A stretch of DNA of 64,000 nucleotides from Microtetraspora sp. NBRC 16547 (GCF_030268965.1 NZ_BSSE01000018.1:96914-160913); one strand, 5' to 3'; numbered from the stretch's first letter, positions 1 through 8,722 are shown. Notes: generated by a model from the sequence alone, not told the origin. Numbers and translations: made by a program.

Positions 1-1
1 C

Positions 2-1291
2 TGGCTGTTCGGGACGCACGCCCGGTGGTACCGGCAGGACCGCGTGGACGGCCGGTGGCACCTCTCGGCGCCCCCGGCGCTGCTGGCGGTCCGCTCGGCC
101 GCCCGCCCGCTGCCCCCGGCCACGGGGATCCCGCCCCTGCTCATCCCCGCCGGGCCCGACTTCGCGGTCGAGCGCGGCACCACACAGGCGTTCGTCGGGC
201 CGGACGTGCCCGAGGACATCACCGAGCGGATCAGGGACCTGGTCGTGGCGCACCGCCGGCTGCGCCGTGGGGACTTCCCGCTGCATGGGAGCGTCTTCCG
301 CGACGTCTTCGCGGCCGACGTGACCGGCACCGTGGCGGCCGTGTGGGGCACGATCATGTGGTGCGCCTACGCCCCCGCCTTCGACGGCAACGAGGTGCTG
401 CTGTCGCTGTTCGGCGAGTTCCTGGCCCGGCCGCTGCCCGGTGACGACTGGGTGCGCTGGCTGCCGCCGGTGCCCCTCGACGCGCTCGTGACGCTGTACG
501 CCGAGCGGATGCTGGCGCAGCCGGGCGAGGGCGGAGCGCGGCTGGCCGGACTCCTGGCCGGACTCATCGCCGAGACCGCCTCGGTGCTGCGGACCGACCC
601 GCGCTTCCGGCTCCGGGCCGACACCCTCCTGGCCATGGTGGGTCCGGCCGCCGCGCAACCGTGGCTGGACCGTCCCGCCGCGCTGGCCGGCGCCGTACGG
701 CAGGCCTGGCTGGCGCGCCGCCCTCCGCACCTGGCCGTGGCGACCCTGTCCGAGACATCCCCGGGCGAGGATTTTCGGCATCGGCTGTACGACCTGGTGG
801 AGGCGCTCGGGCACGTGGCCGCGACGGGGGCCGATCCGCGGGCGGTGGCCGCCTCGCTCCTCGCCGCCGACGTCGCGGCCGTGTCGTCCGGTGCGGCGAC
901 CGGCGCCGTGACCGGAACGGCGACCAGCGGAGTGACCAGCGTGGTGACCATGCTCTATCCGTGGATGGACGACGAGATGCGCCGGTCGTTCTATGTGGCG
1001 CTCACGGATCCGGCGCATCCGTTGCGCGGCTGCTGGCCTGTCTCGGGCGAGCTGCCCGCCGCCCTGACTCCCCCGGGCCGGGACGCGACCGCCGCCCTGC
1101 TGGGCGCGGCGTACGCCACCGGGCTGGCGTGGTGCCGCCTGGCGGGCACGGCGCCGCCGCCGCGCGGATTCCCGGTGTCGTCGGCGGCCGTCGCGTGGCT
1201 CATGCACCAGCGGGACGACACGGTCCCCGAGCTCCCGGTGACCGGTGAATTTCACGATCAGTCAGAGTCGGGGTGGCTCTTTCACAGGTGA
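2..1291 (+). CDS. Hypothetical protein, 5'-truncated by the window edge
   Basis: The frame is open from the first bases of the window to a TGA at 1289-1291, so this is the C-terminal 429 residues of a longer protein. The GTG at 44 is in frame, but the coding pattern continues upstream of it, so it is probably not the start. No catalytic motif or family signature was recognised. The protein is rich in Ala, Leu, Pro and Arg, with a low-complexity Ala/Thr/Val/Ser stretch about two-thirds along. No signal peptide or clear membrane segment is visible in this part. Its third codon positions are strongly G/C like the neighbours, which supports a real gene. Function unknown. Confidence 0.7.
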   Translation, partial: WLFGTHARWYRQDRVDGRWHLSAPPALLAVRSAARPLPPATGIPPLLIPAGPDFAVERGTTQAFVGPDVPEDITERIRDLVVAHRRLRRGDFPLHGSVFRDVFAADVTGTVAAVWGTIMWCAYAPAFDGNEVLLSLFGEFLARPLPGDDWVRWLPPVPLDALVTLYAERMLAQPGEGGARLAGLLAGLIAETASVLRTDPRFRLRADTLLAMVGPAAAQPWLDRPAALAGAVRQAWLARRPPHLAVATLSETSPGEDFRHRLYDLVEALGHVAATGADPRAVAASLLAADVAAVSSGAATGAVTGTATSGVTSVVTMLYPWMDDEMRRSFYVALTDPAHPLRGCWPVSGELPAALTPPGRDATAALLGAAYATGLAWCRLAGTAPPPRGFPVSSAAVAWLMHQRDDTVPELPVTGEFHDQSESGWLFHR

Positions 1292-1515
1292 CACTTTCTT
1301 CACCTGAATCCCGAAAGATCGCTATTTCCTCGGCTTTTACCAAAGCCCCCCTACACCCTCCCGAAATTAACCGAATTGTGATCTCGGAATCCGGGAAATG
1401 GTCACTGATAGGGGGCGGGCCAGTCCTCAGGAATGGTCCCGATGGGCCATGTCGGGGAAAGACAGCCGGACGTAACCTCGTGGTGGGTGTGGGCTGCAGA
1501 AGGAAGGACGACGCG

Positions 1516-1677
1516 GTGGGGCACGACGACCTGGACTCTCGGGTTCACGACCGTGTCGCGTTGGACGAGATCGCGCTCTATGCGGAGGTGCTGGAGGCCG
1601 TCAACTTCAGCGATGACCGACTGACCTTGGACGAACTCGACAACGCACTCGGATTGGGGACTTCGGCGAGCCGCTGA
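1516..1677 (+). CDS. Small conserved-looking acidic protein, 53 aa
   Basis: A GTG start at 1516 is preceded by a strong Shine-Dalgarno run (AGAAGGAAGGA) 5-8 nt upstream, which fixes the start. The 53-residue product is acidic and predicted helical. It has a middle segment LDEIALYAEVLEAVNFSDDR followed by LTLDELDNALGL, a pattern reminiscent of the many short actinobacterial proteins with an 'LYgEvl..a..sd..Lt..EiD..LGl' layout. No catalytic residues or membrane segment are seen. A hairpin lies just downstream, so it is probably monocistronic. Function unknown; the call as a real gene rests on the ribosome binding site and the terminator-like hairpin. Confidence 0.55.
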   Translation: MGHDDLDSRVHDRVALDEIALYAEVLEAVNFSDDRLTLDELDNALGLGTSASR

Positions 1678-1695
1678 AGGCAATTCACGAGAACC

Positions 1696-1725
1696 ATCCC
1701 GGGCTCCGGCGACGGAGTCCGGGAT
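1696..1725 (+). terminator. Hairpin after the 53-aa gene
   Basis: An inverted repeat ATCCCGGgCTCCG / CGGAGtCCGGGAT with a 4-nt loop lies 19 nt after the small gene's stop. It is followed by a weak T-rich tract (TGCTTTAT), consistent with an intrinsic terminator. Confidence 0.6.
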
Positions 1726-1739
1726 TGCTTTATCCGGGG

Positions 1740-1807
1740 CTAGTGCCCCAACCGGCAAGGTTTGCCCGGAAGGAGCGGTGTCCAGGGTGGTGCGGGCGGG
1801 GCACTAG
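1740..1807. repeat. Inverted repeat between convergent genes
   Basis: Perfect 10-bp arms CTAGTGCCCC (1740-1749) and GGGGCACTAG (1798-1807) enclose 48 bases, which contain a smaller imperfect dyad (CCGGCAA/TTGCCCGG). It sits between the ends of the small plus-strand gene and csoR. It may act as a bidirectional terminator. No long T tract follows it, so this is tentative. Confidence 0.5.
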
Positions 1808-1825
1808 TCAACCAGCCCCCGCCGG

Positions 1826-2107
1826 TCAGGAGCGTACGAGCCGGGCGATGGCCGCCGACGCCTCCTTGACCTTCTCGTCGGCCGCCGGACCGCCCTCGCT
1901 CACCGCGTGGGCGACGCAGTGGGCGATGTGGTCCTCCAGCAGCCCGAGAGCAACCGCCTGCAACGCACGGGTGGCCGCCGACACCTGGGTGAGGATGTCG
2001 ATGCAGTACGCGTCCTCGTCGACCATCCGATGCAGCCCGCGGATCTGCCCCTCGATCCGGCGCAGCCGCTTGAGATACGCCTGCTTGTCACCGCTGTACC
2101 CATGCAT
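1826..2107 (-). CDS. csoR: CsoR-type metal-sensing repressor
   Basis: A 93-residue all-helical protein of the CsoR/RcnR (DUF156) family. These are tetrameric DNA-binding repressors that release their operator on binding Cu(I) or another metal or thiol-reactive ligand. The signature metal ligands C35, H60 and C64 (YCIDI ... DHIAHC) are all present, matching copper-sensing CsoR. The ATG at 2107 is preceded by GTGAGGTC. A TACCC-N5-GGGTA palindrome lies 11-25 nt upstream, consistent with autorepression. No copper ATPase or chaperone gene is adjacent in this window, so the regulated metal gene is elsewhere. Because formaldehyde and persulfide sensors share this fold, copper is the likeliest ligand but is not proven. 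Confidence 0.88.
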   Translation of the reverse strand: MHGYSGDKQAYLKRLRRIEGQIRGLHRMVDEDAYCIDILTQVSAATRALQAVALGLLEDHIAHCVAHAVSEGGPAADEKVKEASAAIARLVRS

Positions 2108-2117
2108 GACCTCACGC

Positions 2118-2132
2118 TACCCGTTTTGGGTA
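2118..2132. promoter_or_regulatory. Candidate CsoR operator
   Basis: TACCC-GTTTT-GGGTA is a perfect 5+5 palindrome just upstream of csoR. CsoR-family operators are typically G/C-tract palindromes of the form TACCC-N-GGGTA, so this is a good candidate autoregulatory site. Confidence 0.7.
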
Positions 2133-2142
2133 TGAACGCCAC

Positions 2143-3219
2143 TCACTCGCGGGATCGCAAACCGTACATCAGCTCCTGCCAGCGGGCGGCGACCACGTCC
2201 GCGGCGTGCGCCGCGGCGGACTGGATCGCCCCCGCCGCCAGCGCCGAGCGGCGGCGGTCGTCGTCCACCAGGCCGAGCAGTGCGGCGGCGTACGCCTCGA
2301 CCTCGTCCTCGCCCTCGGGCACCAAGACGCTGTCGTGGCCGGGCCGGACGAACTCCACGGGACCGCGCGCCCCGTCGAACCCCACCACGGGGACGCCGCA
2401 ACTCAGCGCCTCGACCACGCTCATGCCGGGCGCCTCCTGCCGGGACGGCACCGCGACGATGGACGCCTTGGCGAACTCGCCGGGCAGGTCGGACGTCGTG
2501 CCCATGAAATAGACGTGGTTGTGCAGGTCCAGCTCGCCGACCAGGGCGCGCAGCCGCTTCTCCTCCGGGCCGGCGCCGTACAGCCGCAGCCGCCAGTCCG
2601 GCCGCTTGTCCGCGACGACGGCGAACGCGCGGATCAGCCGGTCGTACCCCTTGACCGGCACCAGCCTGCCCCCGGCGCCGACGATGCGGTTGTCCATACG
2701 GGACCGGGGCCACGGGCCGGCGGGCAGCGCGTCCGGGACGGCGTGTACGGAGAGGTCGTCGTCGAGGAGGCGCGCCCAGTCCTCCCGCGCGCCCGCCGTG
2801 CTGGTCACCACCGCGTCGAGGCGGGGATAGAACCGGCGGACGGGGCCGGGCACCGCGGGACGCGACCACTCCCTGGCGATCCGCACGACCTCCCGCGGCG
2901 CGTACCGGGCGGACTGGACGCTGAGGCTCGGCCTGGCCGTGACCAGCACGTCGGTGCGCAGCCCGCGCAGCATGCGCCAGAGGGCGACCTCGGCCCGCAC
3001 CTGGCCGGACGGCAGCAGGTGGCGGACACCCGGCCGGGAGTCCACCAGCCAGCGCATGGAGATCCGCGGATCCACCGGGAAGAACGGCGTCTCCCTGGCC
3101 CGCTTCACACTGATGATCTCGACCTCGTTGCGGGCGGCGAGCCCCGCCGCGAGGTTCAGGACCGCCCGCACGTCCCCTCGCATCGCGTACGCCGAGGGGA
3201 GGAGGAAGGAGATCTTCAC
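2143..3219 (-). CDS. Glycosyltransferase family 4
   Basis: A 358-residue two-domain GT-B glycosyltransferase. The N-terminal half begins VKISFLLPSAYAMRGDVRAV with the usual Gly-rich acceptor-side start. The C-terminal half has the sugar-nucleotide region (VGAGGRLVPVKGYDRLIRAF) and the GT4 E-x7-E motif (QEAPGMSVVEALSCGVPVV). The GTG at 3219 overlaps the stop of the upstream gene (GTGA), which indicates translational coupling and decides the start; a longer upstream reading is not coding. It probably adds a sugar to a cell-envelope polymer at the inner face of the membrane. The exact sugar and acceptor cannot be read from sequence. Confidence 0.85.
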   Translation of the reverse strand: MKISFLLPSAYAMRGDVRAVLNLAAGLAARNEVEIISVKRARETPFFPVDPRISMRWLVDSRPGVRHLLPSGQVRAEVALWRMLRGLRTDVLVTARPSLSVQSARYAPREVVRIAREWSRPAVPGPVRRFYPRLDAVVTSTAGAREDWARLLDDDLSVHAVPDALPAGPWPRSRMDNRIVGAGGRLVPVKGYDRLIRAFAVVADKRPDWRLRLYGAGPEEKRLRALVGELDLHNHVYFMGTTSDLPGEFAKASIVAVPSRQEAPGMSVVEALSCGVPVVGFDGARGPVEFVRPGHDSVLVPEGEDEVEAYAAALLGLVDDDRRRSALAAGAIQSAAAHAADVVAARWQELMYGLRSRE

Positions 3220-4028
3220 GTGCCCACCTCCAGGCGCAGCTCGTCGTCCGAGGTGAAGGTGGGCGTGACCGGGACGCCGTCGACCACCACGCGGGGATAG
3301 TGCACCCGGCGGCGCTTGCCCTCGACGTCGTCGATCCTCGCGCCGAGCGGGAGCCGGCCGTCGATGCCGTCCACCTCCAGGGACGGCTGCCAGACGCCTT
3401 CCTGGTCGGGCGCCGCCGCGAGCACGTCGCACAGCGAGAGGGCCGCGTGGAACCGTACGCCCTGGACCGTGGCGGCGACCGTCACGGTCGCGTCCGGGTC
3501 GCCGCATCGCAGCGCGAGCTTCGCGTCGTGGTGGCGGTCGTCGTCGTCCAGCCCCGTGTAGGCGAGCAGGCCGGTGACCTCGAATCGTCCCTCGCGGAAC
3601 CACAGCGCCCGGACGTCCGCGACCGGCACGGCCGGGGCGATCTTGATGGCGAGGAAGCCGTTGCGGGTTCGGTACGCGCGGTAGGCCAGGGTGCGCCGGC
3701 CCAGGGCGTACGCGTCGAGGTGGTCGAGGGAGAACCCGGGGTCGATGCTGCGCATCCGCACCCGGGGACCGTCCTGCTGGAGGTAGGCGTCCCAGCGCCC
3801 CGGCGTGAGCGAGAGCGGGGCCAGCGGGACCGCGAGCGCGGCCTCCTCGGCGGCCCCGTCGGGGACGTCCGGGGTGTCGAGCTTGTCAAGGGGGATGTGG
3901 CGCTCGGTTCCGGTGCCGCGGTGGCGCAGGACCAGCCGGGCTTCGCTTGACAGCGGCTCCTCGATCGTCATCCGCACGGAGAGGACATCGGCAAGGGTGA
4001 CCTCGGCATCCGTAACGATCACGCCCAC
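3216..4028 (-). CDS. Beta-rich accessory protein coupled to glycosyltransferase
   Basis: A 270-residue acidic protein without membrane segments or known catalytic motifs. It has alternating hydrophobic strands (VTLADVLSVRMTIEEPLS, ARLVLRHRGTG, FEVTGLLAYTGLD) that suggest repeated immunoglobulin-like or jelly-roll modules. Similar domains accompany glycosyltransferases for teichoic-acid-like wall polymers in actinobacteria; that link is inference. It ends in a 4-nt overlap with the GT4 gene and is transcribed first, so the two form one operon. No sulfotransferase or kinase signature was seen. Function is best described as unknown, probably envelope polysaccharide assembly. Confidence 0.7.
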   Translation of the reverse strand: MGVIVTDAEVTLADVLSVRMTIEEPLSSEARLVLRHRGTGTERHIPLDKLDTPDVPDGAAEEAALAVPLAPLSLTPGRWDAYLQQDGPRVRMRSIDPGFSLDHLDAYALGRRTLAYRAYRTRNGFLAIKIAPAVPVADVRALWFREGRFEVTGLLAYTGLDDDDRHHDAKLALRCGDPDATVTVAATVQGVRFHAALSLCDVLAAAPDQEGVWQPSLEVDGIDGRLPLGARIDDVEGKRRRVHYPRVVVDGVPVTPTFTSDDELRLEVGT

Positions 4029-4160
4029 CGCTCAGCCCCCTCCCCGTTGATTGAGCCACGATGAGGTTACCGTGATTTTCCCGTTATGTGGATATGCAGA
4101 GAAAGACATTTGGGACTATGGGCCGGCTTGCCGATAGTCCTGCAGATCTGACGGATCAAT

Positions 4161-4175
4161 TCCACAAATTGTGGA
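4161..4175. promoter_or_regulatory. Short palindrome upstream of the glycosyltransferase unit
   Basis: TCCACAA-a-TTGTGGA has 7-bp arms around one base. It lies about 130 nt upstream of the two-gene unit in an AT-richer stretch. It looks operator-like, but no regulator can be assigned. Confidence 0.35.
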
Positions 4176-4193
4176 TATCATTAACAAGAACGC

Positions 4194-4231
4194 GGACCGC
4201 CCTTCCCGTTCCTCCCTGGGAAGGGCGGTCC
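4194..4231 (-). terminator. Intrinsic terminator of the Fe-S oxidoreductase gene
   Basis: A perfect 14-bp stem GGACCGCCCTTCCC / GGGAAGGGCGGTCC with a 10-nt loop lies 20 nt past the stop of the minus-strand gene. On that strand it is followed by a T-rich stretch (GCGTTCTTGTTAAT). Confidence 0.85.
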
Positions 4232-4250
4232 GTTGTGGACGCGCGGGCCG

Positions 4251-6365
4251 TCAGCCGGCGACGGGCTCGCCCTTGACGGACTTGATCAGAAGCTGGGCCA
4301 CGTCGACGACTTCCAGCGTCTCCTTGGCCTCGCCGCTGTTCTTCTTCTCGTTGATGGCGTCACCCAGCATGACGAGACAGAACGGGCACGCGGTGGACAC
4401 GGTGTCGGGATCGGTGGTCAGCGCCTCGTCGACGCGCTCGGTGTTGATCCGCTTGCCGATCCGCTCCTCCATCCACATGCGCGCGCCTCCGGCGCCGCAG
4501 CAGAAGCCGCGGTCCTTGCAGCGGTGCATCTCCTGCGCCTGGACACCGGGCACCTTCGCCATGATGTCGCGGGGCTGGGCGTACACCTTGTTGTGGCGGC
4601 CGAGGAAGCACGGGTCGTGGTAGGTGATCTTCTCCTCGATCGGCGTGATCGGGGTGAGCCTGCCCTCCTCCACCAGGTGCGCCAGCAACTGCGTGTGGTG
4701 GACGACCTCGTAGGTGCCGCCGAGCTGCGGGTACTCGTTGGCGAGCGTGTTGAAGCAGTGCGGGCAGGTGGCGACGATCTTCTTGACCCCGGCCTCGTTC
4801 AGCGTCTCGATGTTCTGCTGGGCGAGCATGTTGAACAGGAACTCCATGCCCAGGCGGCGGGCCGGGTCACCCGTGCACGCCTCCATCGGGCCGAGCACGC
4901 CGAACTTCACGCCCGCGATGTGCAGCAGCTCGGCGACCGCCTTGGTGGTCTTCTTGGCCCGGTCCTCCAGGGCGCCGGCGCAGCCGACCCAGAAGAGGTA
5001 CTCGACGTCCTCGGGCATCGTCTCGTCGATGATCGGGACCTCGAAGTCGAGCTCCTCGATCCACTCGGCCCGCTTCATCTCCGGCATGCCCCACGGGTTG
5101 CCCTTGTTCTCGAGGTTCTTGAGCATGACGCCCGCCTCGGACGGGAACGAGGACTCGATCATGACCTGGTAACGGCGCATGTCGAGGATGTGGTCGATGT
5201 GCTCGATGTCGACCGGGCACTGCTCGACGCAGGCGCCGCAGTTGGTGCAGGACCACAGCACGTCGGGGTGGATCACGCCGTCCTCGCCGACCAGGGGCTT
5301 CTCCAGCAGGGCGAGCACGTCCTGCGGATGCGAGTCCTTCTGCTCCTCGCCCGCCAGCAGGTACGGAGCGACCTGGAAGGCGTAGTCGCGCTGGTCGATG
5401 ATCAGCATCTTGGGTGACAGCGGCTTGCCGGTGTTCCACGCCGGGCACTGCGACTGGCAGCGACCGCACTCGGTGCAGGTGTAGAAGTCGAGGAAGCCCT
5501 TCCAGCTGGTGTCGGTGATCTTGCCCCGGCCGAAGACGTCGACGTCGGGGTCGGCCTCCTCGAAGTCCAGCACCTTGCCGCCGCTGCGCATCTCCTGCGC
5601 CGCGCCCAGGCCGTCCGGACGGCGGGAGAACAGCACGTTCAGCGGGGCGGTGAAGATGTGCAGGTGCTTGGAGTTCACCACGATGATGAGGAACACCAGC
5701 ATGACGCCGATGTGCAGCAGGAGGCCGATCTCCTCCAGCAGCTCGCTGGTCGGCAGGATCTTCGCGGTCAGCTCAGAGGCGAACGCACCCGAGGCGTACG
5801 GGAAGTTCCCCGTGTTGATCGCGGCGCCGCGGAAGAGGAACATCGTCCAGATCACGTTGAAGATCATGAAGAGGACGAGCCACGCGCCGCCCAGGTGCGA
5901 ACCGGAGAACCGGGAGTCGCGGCCGAGCTTCTTCGGCGAGTTCTTGAACCGGATCGCGGCGAAGGCGATCAGGCCCACGAGCGCGGCGACGGCGATGAAG
6001 TCCTGAAGGAAGCCGAGGACCGGCCACGTCCCGATGAGCGGGATGTGGAAGTCGGGCGTGTCGGTGATGGCCCCCTGGATGAGCGCGCCGTACGCCTCGA
6101 CGTAGACCGTCGCCAGGATGAAGAACGCCCACATCACGAAGAAGTGCGCGGTGCCCGACGGCGTCCATTTCAGCAGCTTCTTCTGCCCGAAGACCTCGAC
6201 CAGCTGGGTCTTGATCTCCGTGCCGACGTTCTCCTTGGCGTACTCGATCCGTTCGGGCGCGGGCTGGCCGCTTGTGGCGAGCTTGTAGAGGAACGCCACG
6301 CGGCGGCCCGCGAGGGCGAGCGCCACGCCCGTCATGACGAGCCCGATGATCGCAACCCAGAGCAC
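4251..6365 (-). CDS. etfD: Membrane Fe-S oxidoreductase, EtfD / HdrD type
   Basis: A 704-residue protein whose N-terminal ~270 residues carry about six membrane helices (NarI-like cytochrome-b fold). Two 4Fe-4S motifs follow, CTECGRCQSQCP (about residue 296) and CTNCGACVEQCP (about 372), then two CCG (heterodisulfide-reductase-like) cysteine domains with WVGCAG, CPHC, DPCFLGRHN and FCCGAGG. This layout matches mycobacterial EtfD (Rv0338c), which passes electrons from acyl-CoA dehydrogenases via ETF to menaquinone. The GTG at 6365 is chosen because AAGGGAGG lies 4 nt before it; an ATG 54 nt earlier has no such site. Gene order suggests regulation by the neighbouring TetR through the palindrome at 6444. 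GlpC- or LldE-like quinone reductases are alternatives. Confidence 0.82.
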   Translation of the reverse strand: MLWVAIIGLVMTGVALALAGRRVAFLYKLATSGQPAPERIEYAKENVGTEIKTQLVEVFGQKKLLKWTPSGTAHFFVMWAFFILATVYVEAYGALIQGAITDTPDFHIPLIGTWPVLGFLQDFIAVAALVGLIAFAAIRFKNSPKKLGRDSRFSGSHLGGAWLVLFMIFNVIWTMFLFRGAAINTGNFPYASGAFASELTAKILPTSELLEEIGLLLHIGVMLVFLIIVVNSKHLHIFTAPLNVLFSRRPDGLGAAQEMRSGGKVLDFEEADPDVDVFGRGKITDTSWKGFLDFYTCTECGRCQSQCPAWNTGKPLSPKMLIIDQRDYAFQVAPYLLAGEEQKDSHPQDVLALLEKPLVGEDGVIHPDVLWSCTNCGACVEQCPVDIEHIDHILDMRRYQVMIESSFPSEAGVMLKNLENKGNPWGMPEMKRAEWIEELDFEVPIIDETMPEDVEYLFWVGCAGALEDRAKKTTKAVAELLHIAGVKFGVLGPMEACTGDPARRLGMEFLFNMLAQQNIETLNEAGVKKIVATCPHCFNTLANEYPQLGGTYEVVHHTQLLAHLVEEGRLTPITPIEEKITYHDPCFLGRHNKVYAQPRDIMAKVPGVQAQEMHRCKDRGFCCGAGGARMWMEERIGKRINTERVDEALTTDPDTVSTACPFCLVMLGDAINEKKNSGEAKETLEVVDVAQLLIKSVKGEPVAG

Positions 6366-6443
6366 GGGTCCTCCCTTACCAAAGTTGGCTGCCAGCGTAC
6401 GACCGCAGGTCATCCACAATTACGCCGAGGCCGCACCAAATCC

Positions 6444-6455
6444 TACCCGCGGGTA
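6444..6455. promoter_or_regulatory. Perfect palindrome between tetR and etfD-like gene
   Basis: TACCCGCGGGTA is a perfect 12-bp palindrome, within GTTACCCGCGGGTAGG on the minus strand, about 80 nt upstream of the oxidoreductase start. TetR repressors of fatty-acid metabolism often bind TTACC..GGTAA-like sites, so this is a candidate site for the adjacent TetR. Confidence 0.5.
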
Positions 6456-6526
6456 ACTTCCCGGGCAAAAGTCCAATACGTCCAGCGTCGATATTAGAAG
6501 AAAGCTCTAGATCAGGGCGAGCCGGG

Positions 6527-7120
6527 CTACGCGGTGAGATAACGCTGCAGCGTGGGGGCGAGGATCTCGACCAGTTCCTCCGTGTCCGCCGAGGCGAGGG
6601 GTTCCAGTTCGACGATGTACCGCATCATCATCACCCCGAACATCTGGGCGAAGGCCACCTCCATCCTGATGGGTGGGATGGACAGCGTCTGCGCGACCCG
6701 GGTCAGGATCGCGTCCGTGATGAACTCACGCAGCATACCCACTGCCTGCTCGTTCACCATCGCGGTGCGCATCAGCGCGACGACCGGCTCGCGGGCCTCC
6801 GGCGTGGAGGTCATCGTCAGCAAGAAGCGGACCAGCCGCTCGCCGATCTGCTCACGCGGACCCGCGAGGATCGCCGGGAGCACGTTCGCCGGAATCGCCG
6901 GGAACTGCATGGCCGCGACGAAGACGCCCTCCTTCGAGGCGAAGTAATGGTGCACGAGGGCCGGATCGACCCCCGCCTCCGCCGCGATCCCCCGGACCGT
7001 CGCCTTGTCGTACCCCTTCTCGGCGAAGACCTTCCGCGCGGCGGCGAGCACCTCACCACGCGTGTCGGCGGTCCCGGGCCGGCGCCCCGGGCGCCTCTTC
7101 GGCGCCGCCCGCTCCGTCAC
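6527..7120 (-). CDS. TetR/AcrR family regulator
   Basis: A 197-residue repressor. The N-terminal helix-turn-helix reads [38 protein letters not shown], a textbook TetR DNA-binding domain, after a basic tail ([12 protein letters not shown]). The C-terminal helical domain would bind a hydrophobic ligand. The GTG at 7120 overlaps the stop of the upstream gene (GTGA), which fixes the start and shows coupling. It lies directly before the EtfD-like gene on the same strand, so it may repress that gene or this whole unit in response to acyl-CoA or a related signal; the ligand is not visible from sequence. Confidence 0.85.
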   Translation of the reverse strand: MTERAAPKRRPGRRPGTADTRGEVLAAARKVFAEKGYDKATVRGIAAEAGVDPALVHHYFASKEGVFVAAMQFPAIPANVLPAILAGPREQIGERLVRFLLTMTSTPEAREPVVALMRTAMVNEQAVGMLREFITDAILTRVAQTLSIPPIRMEVAFAQMFGVMMMRYIVELEPLASADTEELVEILAPTLQRYLTA

Positions 7121-7929
7121 CGCTGGCCCGTGGCCGCCAGATGCAGCCGTGCGAATGCCAGCGCCTCCGCGAGATCGTCGATCCGCTCGCTCCGGCTGGA
7201 CGCCCTGCGCGTGTTGATCTCCAGCACCACGAGGCCGGTGTACCCGTTGCCGGAGAGCCGCTCCAGCATCTGGGCGCACGGCTGGTTGCCCCGTCCGGGC
7301 ACCAGGTGCTCGTCCTTGTTGGTGGTCCCGACGCCGTCGGCCAGGTGCAGGTGGGCCAGCCGGTCGCCCAGCTTGGCCGCCATCTCCATCGCGTCCGACC
7401 CCGAGACGGCGGTGTGCGACAGGTCCAGCGTGACGTTGGGGAAGTCGTAGTCGACCGGGTCCCAGCCCGGCGCGTACGGCACGACCTCGCTGCCACGCGC
7501 GCGGAGGGGGAACATGTTCTCCACCGCGAAGACCACGTCCGTCTCCTCGCGCATGCGGGCCAGACCGACCTCGAAGTCCCGCGCGTAGTCCCGCTGCCAG
7601 CGGAAGGGCGGGTGGACCACCACTGTCTGCGCGCCCAGGCGCTCGGCCGCGCGTCGCGCGCGCTGCAGCTTCAGCCACGGGTCGCGCCCCCACACCCGCT
7701 GGGTGACGAGCAGGCACGGCGCGTGCACGGCCAGGATGGGCATCTGGTAGTGGTCCACCAGCCGCTCCAGGACCTCGACATCCTGGCTGACCGGGTCCTG
7801 CCCTACCATGATCTCTACGCCGTCGTATCCCAGGCGCTGCGCCAGCTCGAAGGCGTCCGGCGTCCGCTCGGGGTACACCGACGCCGTAGACAACGCGATC
7901 TTCGCATTGGGGACACGGATGGCACTCAC
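7117..7929 (-). CDS. Sugar phosphate isomerase/epimerase-like TIM barrel
   Basis: A 270-residue xylose-isomerase-like (AP endonuclease 2 family) TIM barrel. Conserved elements include [49 protein letters not shown] and LVVLEINTR, which place metal-binding Glu, His and Asp residues at strand ends. It could isomerise or epimerise a sugar or polyol; the substrate is unknown. It is first in a unit with the TetR regulator (4-nt overlap) and probably the Fe-S oxidoreductase. It is divergent from a methyltransferase gene across an 80-nt gap. Confidence 0.75.
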   Translation of the reverse strand: MSAIRVPNAKIALSTASVYPERTPDAFELAQRLGYDGVEIMVGQDPVSQDVEVLERLVDHYQMPILAVHAPCLLVTQRVWGRDPWLKLQRARRAAERLGAQTVVVHPPFRWQRDYARDFEVGLARMREETDVVFAVENMFPLRARGSEVVPYAPGWDPVDYDFPNVTLDLSHTAVSGSDAMEMAAKLGDRLAHLHLADGVGTTNKDEHLVPGRGNQPCAQMLERLSGNGYTGLVVLEINTRRASSRSERIDDLAEALAFARLHLAATGQR

Positions 7930-8009
7930 TGCTCCAGCCTAAGCCGGGTGGAGACCACGTGCCGCGACGCCACAATGATGCAGCGAAGATCACAACCTAT
8001 CGTTGACGC

Positions 8010-8708
8010 ATGGCGCACATCCTGACCGGGGCCGTTCCCAGCCCGAACATCTGGAACTCCCCGCAGATCTACGAGCTGGAGAACCGCGCGGTGGACCCCG
8101 ACGGCGTCGCCGACGCGGCCATGCGCGCGATCCGCCCGTGGGACGGCGCCAACGTGCTCGACATCGGCTGCGGCACCGGGTTCCACCTGCCCGCGCTCGC
8201 CGCGACCGCGGCCCGCGTGGTCGGAGTGGAGCCGCACGCCGGCCTCGCGTCCCAGGCCGCCGCCCGCTGCGCCGCCCTGCCCAACGTCAGGGTCCGTACG
8301 GCCACCGCGCAGGCGCTCCCGGTGCCCGACTCCTCCGTGGACGTGGCCATCGCCCGCTGGGCCTACTTCTTCGGTCCGGGATGCGAACCGGGGCTGCGGG
8401 AGCTGTCGCGGGTCATGCGCCGCGGCGGCACGGCCTTCGTGGTGGACCTGGACGCCACGAGGGGCGCGTTCGGGCGTTGGTTCCGCCAGTCGCTGCCGTC
8501 GTACTCCGCCAAGGACGTCGAGGCGTTCTGGTCCCGGCAGGGGTGGCAGCGCCGCGAGCTCGACCTGCGGATGGTCTTCGCGTCCAGGGCCGACCTGGAG
8601 AGCGTGCTCCGCATCGAGTTCACGCCCGCAGTCGCCCGCGCCGCGGCCGAGGAGACCGAGGGCCTGGAGCTCCCCTACCCCAACCTCCTGCGCTGGCGGC
8701 ATTTCTAA
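8010..8708 (+). CDS. Class I SAM-dependent methyltransferase
   Basis: A 232-residue protein with a Rossmann-like methyltransferase fold. Motif I is VLDIGCGTG (about residues 50-58), the acidic end of strand 2 is GVEPHAG, and motif IV lies in VDVAIARWAYFF, followed by the post-motif LSRVMRRGGTAFVVDLD typical of UbiE/methyltransferase-11 enzymes. No ribosome binding site precedes the ATG, so the message may be leaderless. The substrate is unknown; it stands alone between divergent and downstream regulators. Confidence 0.8.
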   Translation: MAHILTGAVPSPNIWNSPQIYELENRAVDPDGVADAAMRAIRPWDGANVLDIGCGTGFHLPALAATAARVVGVEPHAGLASQAAARCAALPNVRVRTATAQALPVPDSSVDVAIARWAYFFGPGCEPGLRELSRVMRRGGTAFVVDLDATRGAFGRWFRQSLPSYSAKDVEAFWSRQGWQRRELDLRMVFASRADLESVLRIEFTPAVARAAAEETEGLELPYPNLLRWRHF

Positions 8709-8722
8709 CCCCCGCGAACTCC

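Noticed and set aside
1740..1807. Inverted repeat considered as insertion-sequence ends
   Set aside because: Only 48 bases lie between the arms and no transposase or target duplication is visible.
2143..3603. Extended start for the glycosyltransferase
   Set aside because: The extension overlaps the upstream gene in another frame and has no family similarity; the GTGA overlap start is better.
4233..5417. Long plus-strand reading frame opposite the Fe-S oxidoreductase gene
   Set aside because: It is antisense to a clear gene with cysteine-cluster motifs and has no own family features; it is a GC-driven shadow frame.
6527..7993. Long minus-strand frame covering TetR and beyond
   Set aside because: Only the last 197 residues are TetR; the upstream part is another frame of the isomerase-like gene.
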